Assembly: GCA_021827255.1 (NCBI GenBank)
Contig: JAKAWO010000203.1
Span: forward strand, 1-5,799
DNA from: Acidobacteriota bacterium
Lineage (GTDB): Bacteria; Acidobacteriota; Terriglobia; UBA7540
Direction: 5' to 3'
Length of the DNA: 5,799 bases
Both the position numbers and the translations under genes were made by a program. Below, piece after piece: positions 1 to 5,511 of the stretch (position 1 is its first letter; each line of letters opens with the position of its first letter). The notes beneath the pieces are model-generated. The model ran no database searches. It had not been told where the DNA came from and saw nothing but the letters and a program-made list of their open reading frames with translations.

Positions 1-2
1 TT

Positions 3-1127
3 TTTCGCTACTTCGGCGGCGAGGGCGCGCGGCAGTTCAGCTATCAGATTCCCTCCGAGCGCGAGAATGTTTTCTGCTACACGCTGCGCAAGCCGCTGGG
101 CGTGGTGGGGCTGATCACGCCGTGGAACTTTCCGAGCGCCATTCCCGCCTGGAAAATGGCGCCGGCGCTCGCGGCCGGAAACACCGTGGTGATGAAGCCG
201 GCGTCGCTGGCGCCGCTTTCCGGCTACCGGCTGGTCGAGGCTTTGCACGAGTCTGGATTGCCGGCCGGTGTGCTGAATTTCGTAACCGGCTCGGGAGCGA
301 AAGCGGGCAATCCGCTGGTGGAATACGCCGGGCTTCGCGTCCTATCCTTCACGGGGTCGTGCGAAGTGGGCAACGCGCTCTATCAAAAGGTCGCAGCGCG
401 CAAGATTCGCACGCAGCTCGAAATGGGGGGCAAAAATCCCACCGTCGTGCTGAAAGACGCTGATCTCGACTACGCCGCGGACATCCTGGTAAACGGCGCG
501 TTTTTCTCCACCGGGCAAAAGTGCACGGCGTGCAGCCGCGCCATCATCGAACAAGCCATCTATGAACCGCTGGCCGAGAAACTGGTGGAGAAAACGAAGA
601 AGCTAAAAATCGGCAACGGCCTCGAGCCGGGCGTTCAAATCGGCCCGGCGGTGGATCAGAAACAGCTTGAAACCGATCTGAAATACATTGAGATTGCCGA
701 GCAAGAGGGCGGGCGGCGGCTGTGCGGTGGAAAGCGCCTGGCGGGCGGCGCTTACGACAAAGGCTATTTCATCGAGCCGACGATCTTCGATGGCGTCACC
801 CCGAAGATGCGCATCGCGCAAGAGGAAGTTTTTGGCCCTGTGTTGGCCTTGATGAGGGCTAATGATTTCGACGACGCGATGCGGATGGCCAATGGCGTCC
901 GGTTCGGGCTTTCGGCCTCCATCGTCTCGCGCGACTTGACCCGCGTCCATCAATTTGTAAACCGCATCGAAGCCGGATTGATTACCGTGAATCTGCCGAC
1001 CGCCGGCGTGGAATATCAGTTGCCGTTTGGCGGAACGAAGGAATCGAGCTTCGGGATGCGCGAGCAAGGCCCGCAGGCGCTCGATTTCTATACGGAAACC
1101 CGGACGGTGTACCTGAAATATGCATGA
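3..1127 (+). CDS. Aldehyde dehydrogenase, C-terminal part (probable alpha-ketoglutarate semialdehyde dehydrogenase)
   Basis: This NAD(P)+-dependent aldehyde dehydrogenase is cut by the left edge of the window; 374 residues are visible and roughly the first 100 of a usual 480-residue protein are missing. The frame is open back to base 3, so the GTG at 102 is an internal valine, not a start. Seen: the oxyanion Asn in TPWNFP (bases 219-236 region upstream half, encoded near base 126), the cofactor-binding Lys in VVMKPA (near 195), FTGSCEVG in the Rossmann region, the general-base Glu in LEMGGKNP (codon 420-422), the nucleophilic Cys in GQKCTACSR (codon 522-524) and EEVFGPV. All key residues are intact. 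The GQKCTA context and the late VNLPTAGVEYQLPFGG segment resemble enzymes that oxidise 2,5-dioxovalerate to 2-oxoglutarate in sugar-acid or hydroxyproline breakdown. That substrate is inferred; another semialdehyde is possible. The enzyme should be cytosolic. Confidence 0.9.
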   Translation, partial: FRYFGGEGARQFSYQIPSERENVFCYTLRKPLGVVGLITPWNFPSAIPAWKMAPALAAGNTVVMKPASLAPLSGYRLVEALHESGLPAGVLNFVTGSGAKAGNPLVEYAGLRVLSFTGSCEVGNALYQKVAARKIRTQLEMGGKNPTVVLKDADLDYAADILVNGAFFSTGQKCTACSRAIIEQAIYEPLAEKLVEKTKKLKIGNGLEPGVQIGPAVDQKQLETDLKYIEIAEQEGGRRLCGGKRLAGGAYDKGYFIEPTIFDGVTPKMRIAQEEVFGPVLALMRANDFDDAMRMANGVRFGLSASIVSRDLTRVHQFVNRIEAGLITVNLPTAGVEYQLPFGGTKESSFGMREQGPQALDFYTETRTVYLKYA

Positions 1128-1162
1128 TTGCCGGTTGTCCTCCGCCTTGAATCTTCTCTGTG

Positions 1163-1191
1163 TGGACATTGAATACGATGCCGCGTATCAT
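1163..1191 (+). promoter_or_regulatory. Sigma70-like promoter of the restriction-modification operon
   Basis: A -35 box TGGACA (1163-1168, 5 of 6 to TTGACA) and a -10 box TATCAT (1186-1191, 5 of 6 to TATAAT) are separated by exactly 17 bp. Transcription would begin near 1198, giving a leader of about 29 bases before the TTG start at 1227. The spacer and -10 box lie inside an imperfect palindrome (1171-1193, outer arms GAAT/ATTC, inner arms ATACG/CGTAT) that could be an operator. The match was found by eye and is not proof of activity. Confidence 0.45.
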
Positions 1192-1213
1192 TCGATCCTG
1201 GCTTGCGTTTCTC

Positions 1214-1220
1214 AGAGAGG
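1214..1220 (+). promoter_or_regulatory. Ribosome binding site deciding the methyltransferase start
   Basis: AGAGAGG ends 6 bases before the TTG at 1227. It lies downstream of the alternative in-frame TTG at 1203 and directly against the TTG at 1221, which is too close to use it. There is no in-frame ATG in this stretch, and the ATG at 1267 is out of frame and opens only a 26-codon frame. This makes TTG 1227 the best start. Confidence 0.5.
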
Positions 1221-1226
1221 TTGAGC

Positions 1227-2150
1227 TTGCTTTGGGGCGAGGTCCACATTAGCACGAGGTACAGCCATGACGCTGCCGCGACTCTGTTCCCGGGTGATCG
1301 CCTTGAGCTGCTTCGGCAGATACCGGCTGGCCACAGTCGGTTAATCGTAACCTCACCTCCCTACAATATCGGCAAAAGATACGAGAAAAGGATCGCGTTC
1401 GATGAATACCTGGGCCGGCAACGCGACACAATAAGAGAATGTGCCCGAACGCTTGCGGACGACGGGAGCCTTTGCTGGCAGGTGGGAAATCACATTGCGG
1501 GAGACGGGGAGGTGTTCCCACTGGACATTTACATATACAGGATCTGCAAGGAGCTCGGACTCAAGCTCCGAAACCGGATCGTATGGTCTTTCGATCATGG
1601 ACTACACTGCCGTCGGCGGTTCTCCGGGCGGTATGAAACCATTCTCTGGTTCACCAAGACAGACCGCTATACCTTTAACCTCGATCCGGTTCGTGTTCCG
1701 CAGAAGTATCCGGGCAAGAAGTATTTCAAGGGCCCAAAGGCTGGTCAGTACTCCTGCAACCCGCTTGGCAAGAATCCAGGCGACCTCTGGGTCATTCCGA
1801 ACGTTAAGCACAATCACATTGAGAAGACATCGCACCCGTGCCAGTTCCCCATCGAGCTGGTTGAGCGCCTCGTCTTGTCCCTTACTCATGAGGGAGACTT
1901 GGTCGTCGATCCCTACCTAGGTGTTGGCAGCACGGCTTGCGCGGCAGTTATTCATCGTCGGAGGGCAGCGGGAGCGGACCTTATTGCCGACTACCTGAGG
2001 ATCGCTCGGGAGCGAATTCGGCTCGCCTGGGACGGCAAGCTACCGCGCCGCCCGCTGGACCGCCCGGTTTATACCCCCGGTTCGAATGACCGCATTGCCC
2101 AAATGCCTCTCGAGCTGCTGACAGTGAGAGACGCTTTTCGGGCACCCTAG
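1227..2150 (+). CDS. Site-specific DNA methyltransferase of a BstYI-like type II R-M system (beta class, probably N4-cytosine)
   Basis: This enzyme transfers a methyl group from S-adenosylmethionine to an exocyclic amino group in DNA and protects host sites from the endonuclease encoded just downstream. With the TTG start at 1227 it has 307 residues. The catalytic motif IV TSPPY is at residues 42-46, and the AdoMet-binding motif I DPYLGVGST follows near residues 228-236. This catalytic-first order defines the beta class. A conserved HPCQFPIEL segment (203-211) precedes motif I, as is usual. TSPPY occurs in both N4-cytosine and N6-adenine enzymes; N4-cytosine is inferred because BstYI- and BglII-type systems use it, as I recall. 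Base composition (52%, 53% and 58% G+C in three 60-base lines counted) is below that of the flanking genes. The stop lies 20 bases before the endonuclease start, so the two genes are probably cotranscribed, methylase first. No controller gene is seen. Confidence 0.92.
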   Translation: MLWGEVHISTRYSHDAAATLFPGDRLELLRQIPAGHSRLIVTSPPYNIGKRYEKRIAFDEYLGRQRDTIRECARTLADDGSLCWQVGNHIAGDGEVFPLDIYIYRICKELGLKLRNRIVWSFDHGLHCRRRFSGRYETILWFTKTDRYTFNLDPVRVPQKYPGKKYFKGPKAGQYSCNPLGKNPGDLWVIPNVKHNHIEKTSHPCQFPIELVERLVLSLTHEGDLVVDPYLGVGSTACAAVIHRRRAAGADLIADYLRIARERIRLAWDGKLPRRPLDRPVYTPGSNDRIAQMPLELLTVRDAFRAP

Positions 2151-2157
2151 GCGTGGC

Positions 2158-2163
2158 GGAGGG
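2158..2163 (+). promoter_or_regulatory. Ribosome binding site deciding the endonuclease start
   Basis: GGAGGG is followed by a 7-base spacer and then TTG at 2171. An earlier GTG at 2153 in the same frame would give six extra residues but has no such site, because the GGAGGG lies inside its first codons. The TTG start also gives exactly the length and residue numbering of BstYI. Confidence 0.7.
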
Positions 2164-2170
2164 CCGCAGC

Positions 2171-2782
2171 TTGAAAATAGTCCAGTCTCACTCGCACCTC
2201 AACGGTTATGAGTGGCTCCTGGTTCACCATCAGGAGATGTGGAGGGAAATCGAGGCAATCATAGAGGGCATTGATGCGAGGGAGTGCAAGACGAAAGTAA
2301 GCAAAGAAAAAACGATGAAAGGGCGAATCCTATACTCCCCTATTCAGCTTAATGGGGTGTTCACGAAACGGTTCAAGGCGGCGGCATGGCAGGAGAGTCG
2401 GACCAGCTATTGGGTCACTGATGACTACAAGTTGGTGCGAAGGACCATGCTGCTTGCCCCTGATAGGCAGAAGCAGGAAATTGAATCAGCGGGCCGGCGA
2501 GCGATTTTGTCTTACAACCAGACGGACTTCGTGAAACAGAGGATCGCCGTCGAAGTTCAATTTGGCAAATATAGCTTCATCGCTTATGATCTCTTCGTCA
2601 AGCACCTGGCGTTCTTCGTGGGTGACGCGATCGACTTGGGAATCGAGATCCTGCCCATGAAGGCTATGCAGGAACAGATGTCATCGGGTCCTGGCTACTA
2701 TGAGGGTGCGCTTTACGATCTGGCTCGCCAGGGAAGGGGAGTCCCAGCCGTGCCTTTGATCCTGCTTGGAATCGAGCCCTAG
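2171..2782 (+). CDS. Type II restriction endonuclease, BstYI/BglII family (predicted R^GATCY)
   Basis: I recognise this as a close relative of BstYI, a homodimeric PD-(D/E)xK-fold nuclease that cuts R^GATCY and is the degenerate-specificity cousin of BglII (A^GATCT). Shared with my memory of BstYI: SHLNG near the N-terminus, YNQTDFVK, EVQFGKYSF, YDLFVKH, EILPMK, a GYYEG segment and the RQGRGVPA tail. Started at TTG 2171 the protein has 203 residues, the length of BstYI. The metal-binding catalytic residues then fall at D119, E128 and Q130 (E-x-Q replacing the usual E-x-K, as in BglII), and the specificity residues K133 and S172 are both present, so RGATCY is the expected target. Nothing is truncated. 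It follows the methylase by 20 bases and precedes the U32-like gene by 8. G+C was 117 of 240 bases (49%) over four lines I counted. Recognition sequence is inferred from homology. Confidence 0.93.
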   Translation: MKIVQSHSHLNGYEWLLVHHQEMWREIEAIIEGIDARECKTKVSKEKTMKGRILYSPIQLNGVFTKRFKAAAWQESRTSYWVTDDYKLVRRTMLLAPDRQKQEIESAGRRAILSYNQTDFVKQRIAVEVQFGKYSFIAYDLFVKHLAFFVGDAIDLGIEILPMKAMQEQMSSGPGYYEGALYDLARQGRGVPAVPLILLGIEP

Positions 2783-2790
2783 CGGACATC

Positions 2791-3720
2791 ATGAAAATGG
2801 CTAAACAGATACTTGATAGGCTAAAGCTGCCCGCCGAGGACAACCACGCCCTCAAGCCGTCGAAGAAGCGCTTCCCGGACGGCGGGCAATTCCGGATTGA
2901 AATCCCCAGCGTCGAAGGCCCGCGCGTGTTTCGCGAGGTTCTGGCGACGGCCAAGGAGCTCAAGGTTCCCGTGCATCGCGTCAGCCAGGGCAGCGGCGTG
3001 ATGTTGCTGACGCGCGACGAGATCAAAGAGATGGCGCGGATGGGGCGCGAGGAAGGGATGGAGGTCTGTCTGTTTGTGGGGCCGCGGGCGGCGTTTGAGA
3101 CGGGCGCGCAAACCGCCTCGAGCGCCGGCAAGGTCATTGGCTTGCAGCATCGCGGCGCCGATCAACTGGTCTATGCGATTGAAGACGTTCGCCGCGCCTG
3201 CGATCTTGGCATCCGCAGCATCTTGCCCGCCGACCTCGGCCTGATCTGGGTGCTGAACGAAATGAAGAAGCAAGGCGAGCTGCCGAAAAATCTGGTCATC
3301 AAAAGCTCGGTCACGCTGCCCGCCGCGAATCCGGCCACGGCGCGCCTGTTTGAAAGCCTTGGCGTCCTAACCCTCAATATGCCGACCGATCTCGCGCCCG
3401 CCCAAATCGGCGCGATTCGCCAGGCGGTCGAGATTCCACTCGATATGTACATCGAGGTGCCGGACAATTTCGGCGGCTTCGTGCGCTATTACGAAATGCC
3501 GCAAATCCTGCGCGTCGGCACGCCCATGTATTTCAAGTTTGGCCTGCGGAACGCCCCGGACATCTATCCTTCCGGGCTGCACCTCGAAGACCTTGCCGCC
3601 AAAATGGGCCGCGAGCGCGTCCACCGCGCCCGCCTTGCCCTCGACCTGCTCAAGGAATACGCGCCGGAAGTGAAAATGTCTCCTCTCGGGTCGAAAGACC
3701 TGGGCATCCCTGAGCCGTGA
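2791..3720 (+). CDS. Peptidase U32-like family protein, probable TIM barrel, function unknown
   Basis: This 309-residue protein is predicted to be cytosolic, with no signal peptide or membrane segment. It resembles proteins annotated as U32-family or PrtC-like peptidases: FRIEIPSVEGPR (34-45), HRVSQGSG (62-69), ADLGL, IKSSVTLPAANPATA, LNMPTDL, IEVPDNFGGFVRYYE (221-235) and KFGLRNAPDIYPSG. The alternation of strand-like and amphipathic helix segments suits a TIM barrel. It has only two cysteines (93 and 137), so it lacks the four-Cys cluster of the U32 RNA and quinone hydroxylases (TrhP, UbiU/V types). Proteolysis is not shown by any residue here. ATG 2791 and ATG 2797 are both possible starts, and neither has a clear ribosome binding site; the gene sits 8 bases after the endonuclease stop. 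G+C is about 69% in the lines counted, unlike the R-M genes. A link to the upstream dehydrogenase is inferred from position. It converges on the next gene. Confidence 0.82.
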   Translation: MKMAKQILDRLKLPAEDNHALKPSKKRFPDGGQFRIEIPSVEGPRVFREVLATAKELKVPVHRVSQGSGVMLLTRDEIKEMARMGREEGMEVCLFVGPRAAFETGAQTASSAGKVIGLQHRGADQLVYAIEDVRRACDLGIRSILPADLGLIWVLNEMKKQGELPKNLVIKSSVTLPAANPATARLFESLGVLTLNMPTDLAPAQIGAIRQAVEIPLDMYIEVPDNFGGFVRYYEMPQILRVGTPMYFKFGLRNAPDIYPSGLHLEDLAAKMGRERVHRARLALDLLKEYAPEVKMSPLGSKDLGIPEP

Positions 3721-3731
3721 GGCGAGAGTCG

Positions 3732-4919
3732 TCAGAACATCGGCATGGTGATATCGCCCCAGAAGCTGCGGGGTGGAGGGATGACGACGGCGTCGAGCGA
3801 CGGCGGGCTGCCGCTCACGTCCGCAATCACCACCGGCGTCATCCGAGCGGAAAGGTCGAGCACGTTCGACACCGCCAGGTGACGGCGGCCGGGTTCGTCC
3901 ATGCGGGAGAAAACAACCTTGTAGCTGTTCTCGGGCGTTCCCATGATGCGGCTCCTGCGATGCTTCACAAGAAACGGGAAAACGAAGCCGACGAGATACT
4001 TAAAGCGGCTGGCCGAGAGATGCGAGAACATTCGGTGATTGATGCCCACGTCGGCAAACATGTTCACCATGCCGTAATCGGCGGGAAGAACGTGGGCGGC
4101 AAAGACGGCGCCGGGCTGCTTGGCGAGCGCCCGCTCGACGCGCGGGTCCTCGAGGGCGGCGCTGACCACCTGGCGAATTTTTGCCGGCGGCATCGGCCAG
4201 GTGGCGATCGCCAGCGTGCGCGCTTGTGGCAGGGCCGCTGTCGCCGTGTGGGCGATGGTATAACGCCGCAATAACAACCCGCCGCCGATCCCCAGCGCGA
4301 TCACCCCAACGGCCGAGATCGCCAGCGCCGCCGCACGATTCGGAATCCAGCCCAGCAAGAGCTTGAACAATTTGCCGCCCGGATTTCCCGGCAGGAACAT
4401 GGCCGTCCGCCCGCGGTAGGCGGCGTACTCCGGATGCTTGGCTTCCATCTGTTTTTCTTCGAAGCGGGCCAGGAAGTAATAGGCGAGCAGCATGCCGACA
4501 AAAAGGATCAGGATAATGATGCGCGGCCACATGGTCAGCAGGCCAAAGGCGGCGATGGACAGAGAGAGATATTGCGGGTGGCGAATGCGGGAATAGATGG
4601 CGGAGCGAACCACGCCCTGGCGGAAGAGTTTGGCCCCGTAAACCTGCGCGGCGCAAAACAGGAACCCGAGCACGCCCAGGCTGAAGGCATAGGTCCCAAG
4701 CTGCCAGCGCAAGAATTCCAGAACGGGGCTTGTACTGATGACCGAGTGGGGCAGGAAAAAGGCTTCGAGCCAGGCCGTGGCGCGCCAGCGGTGCAGGCCA
4801 TCAAGCGTCGGAGCGTAGAGGGAGTACCAATAAAAAGCAAACGGGCTGATCATGATGATGACTTCAATCATGACCAGGCCGTAGAGGGCCGAGAGCAGCC
4901 ACTTGAAGAGCTTCTTCAT
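3732..4919 (-). CDS. Membrane protein with isoprenylcysteine/phospholipid methyltransferase-like domain and an unknown C-terminal domain
   Basis: This 395-residue integral membrane protein starts with a positively charged MKKLFKW and a hydrophobic helix (about 9-31). Further helices are likely at about 77-97 and in a hydrophobic hairpin at 118-150. Residues about 100-177 carry the ICMT/PEMT-type signature: YSRIRHPQYLSL (RHP at 113-115), the hairpin, then RFEEKQMEAKHPEYAAYRGR (EE at 154-155). In that superfamily these elements bind S-adenosylmethionine and methylate a lipid or prenyl-cysteine; the substrate here is unknown. A fourth helix (about 199-217) leads to roughly 175 soluble-looking residues that I do not recognise and that are absent from ordinary family members of about 200 residues. 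The start at 4919 is supported by a promoter 22-50 bases upstream and by GGAGG, though the spacer of 3 bases is short. It ends 11 bp from the converging U32-like gene. Confidence 0.85.
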   Translation of the reverse strand: MKKLFKWLLSALYGLVMIEVIIMISPFAFYWYSLYAPTLDGLHRWRATAWLEAFFLPHSVISTSPVLEFLRWQLGTYAFSLGVLGFLFCAAQVYGAKLFRQGVVRSAIYSRIRHPQYLSLSIAAFGLLTMWPRIIILILFVGMLLAYYFLARFEEKQMEAKHPEYAAYRGRTAMFLPGNPGGKLFKLLLGWIPNRAAALAISAVGVIALGIGGGLLLRRYTIAHTATAALPQARTLAIATWPMPPAKIRQVVSAALEDPRVERALAKQPGAVFAAHVLPADYGMVNMFADVGINHRMFSHLSASRFKYLVGFVFPFLVKHRRSRIMGTPENSYKVVFSRMDEPGRRHLAVSNVLDLSARMTPVVIADVSGSPPSLDAVVIPPPRSFWGDITMPMF

Positions 4920-4940
4920 CGGCCTCCAGGTCCGGCGGTA

Positions 4941-4969
4941 CTTATATTAGAGCTTTCAAATGCTGTCAG
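4941..4969 (-). promoter_or_regulatory. Sigma70-like promoter of the ICMT-like membrane protein gene
   Basis: On the minus strand, -35 CTGACA (4969 to 4964, 5 of 6 to consensus) and -10 TATAAG (4946 to 4941, 5 of 6) are separated by exactly 17 bp. Transcription would start near 4934, giving a leader of only about 15 bases that still contains the GGAGG (4927 to 4923). This suggests the gene is transcribed apart from the small membrane protein gene upstream. Identified by eye. Confidence 0.5.
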
Positions 4970-5010
4970 CCCCATTCGCGGTTATTGACACCCTAACCAA
5001 CATGGTGAGC

Positions 5011-5091
5011 GAAGGCAGCCTCCACGGGCGTCGCGTAGCGGCGACCTTTAGGCCGGCAAGCGTGCCCGCCTGAAGGCGGCCTCTACGGGCG
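5011..5091. repeat. REP-like repeat cluster: imperfect inverted repeat plus an extra half-copy
   Basis: Two 23-base arms, 5035-5057 and 5064-5086, are reverse complements at 18 of 23 positions around a 6-base centre (5058-5063). They would fold into a long GC-rich hairpin with an AGGC/GCCT-rich core. A third segment, 5011-5030, repeats 5072-5091 directly at 18 of 20 positions (differences at the 7th and 13th bases). The order is therefore half, inverse half, half. Such intergenic palindromic units usually occur in many copies per genome. This one fills most of the 220-bp gap (4920-5139) between two minus-strand genes and could act as a transcription attenuator. No T-run follows, so it is not a standard terminator. 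Confidence 0.6.
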
Positions 5092-5139
5092 CCGCAGGGA
5101 GCGGTTCGGCGATATGGCGGCGGGCCGACGCCTTCTAGC

Positions 5140-5436
5140 CTACGCTTTCCTCTTCCTCCCGGGGTAATGCTTGACGGTGAAAATCGCGCCCAGAAGAATC
5201 AAAAGGATACCCCACCAAACCGGCGGATGGAGGTTGGAGAGCACGGTGTCCGGGGGATGCGACCACTCTGCGAGGCCCTGAATGAAGATCAGAACTCCGT
5301 AAACGAGCAGCAGAATTCCGACAAAGAACCAAACCGGAATCATGTGATGCTGTTCGGTCTTGGAATCCAGCGCATCCACGCCGGCGGTTTTTTCGCCGCC
5401 GCCCTTATGAACCTCGCCCGGCTTTTCTTCTGCCAT
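5140..5436 (-). CDS. Small two-helix membrane protein next to a Na+/solute symporter
   Basis: This 98-residue protein has a hydrophilic, charged N-terminus (1-31) followed by HHMIPVWFFVG and a transmembrane helix (about 33-53). A conserved-looking loop, EWSHPPDTVLSNLHPP (57-72), precedes a second helix (about 73-88) and a basic tail (HYPGRKRKA). GGGAG lies 6 bases before the ATG at 5436, an ideal ribosome binding site that fixes the start. It lies 75 bp downstream of the symporter stop on the same strand, so cotranscription is likely. I recall similar small proteins beside symporters in Acidobacteriota, but no function is known to me. It may be an accessory or stabilising subunit of the transporter; that is inference from position and topology only. 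The histidine- and proline-rich loop is its most distinctive feature. Confidence 0.8.
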   Translation of the reverse strand: MAEEKPGEVHKGGGEKTAGVDALDSKTEQHHMIPVWFFVGILLLVYGVLIFIQGLAEWSHPPDTVLSNLHPPVWWGILLILLGAIFTVKHYPGRKRKA

Positions 5437-5511
5437 CGGCTTCTCCCGAGTGATGCGAATCTCTTTCCACGTTTTTTGTCGCGGTCATAGAGCAGAATGC
5501 TCCCTTCGCGC

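Noticed and set aside
603..1169. A 188-codon minus-strand open frame.
   Set aside because: It is the antisense shadow of the aldehyde dehydrogenase, which has all catalytic motifs in its own frame.
1267..1347. ATG with an upstream GAGGT, as a possible leader peptide.
   Set aside because: It encodes only 26 codons inside the methylase reading frame, with no sign of conservation or function.
1441..1920. A 159-codon plus-strand frame inside the methylase gene.
   Set aside because: Serine- and arginine-rich out-of-frame translation; the overlapping frame carries the methyltransferase motifs.
1161..2794. Short similarity (GGACATTGA vs GGACATCATGA) at both ends of the R-M cassette, as a target-site duplication.
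   Set aside because: The match is too short and gapped, and the left copy lies within the predicted promoter, so it cannot be told from chance.
3717..4274. A 185-codon plus-strand open frame.
   Set aside because: It lies wholly opposite the well-supported ICMT-like membrane protein, its translation is low-complexity in R, H, G and A, and it has no recognisable motif.
4434..4988. A 184-codon plus-strand open frame.
   Set aside because: Antisense to the membrane segments of the ICMT-like protein, with a composition typical of a shadow frame (charged, Q- and G-rich) and no motif.
4985..4990. A perfect TTGACA on the plus strand.
   Set aside because: No -10-like sequence lies 16-18 bp downstream and no plus-strand gene follows.
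5011..5091. CRISPR array.
   Set aside because: Only two direct copies plus one inverted copy, diverged, with no regular spacers and no cas genes.
5490..5502. Small hairpin GAGCA-GAA-TGCTC between the symporter and the small protein, as a terminator.
   Set aside because: The stem is only 5 bp and is not followed by a T-run on either strand.
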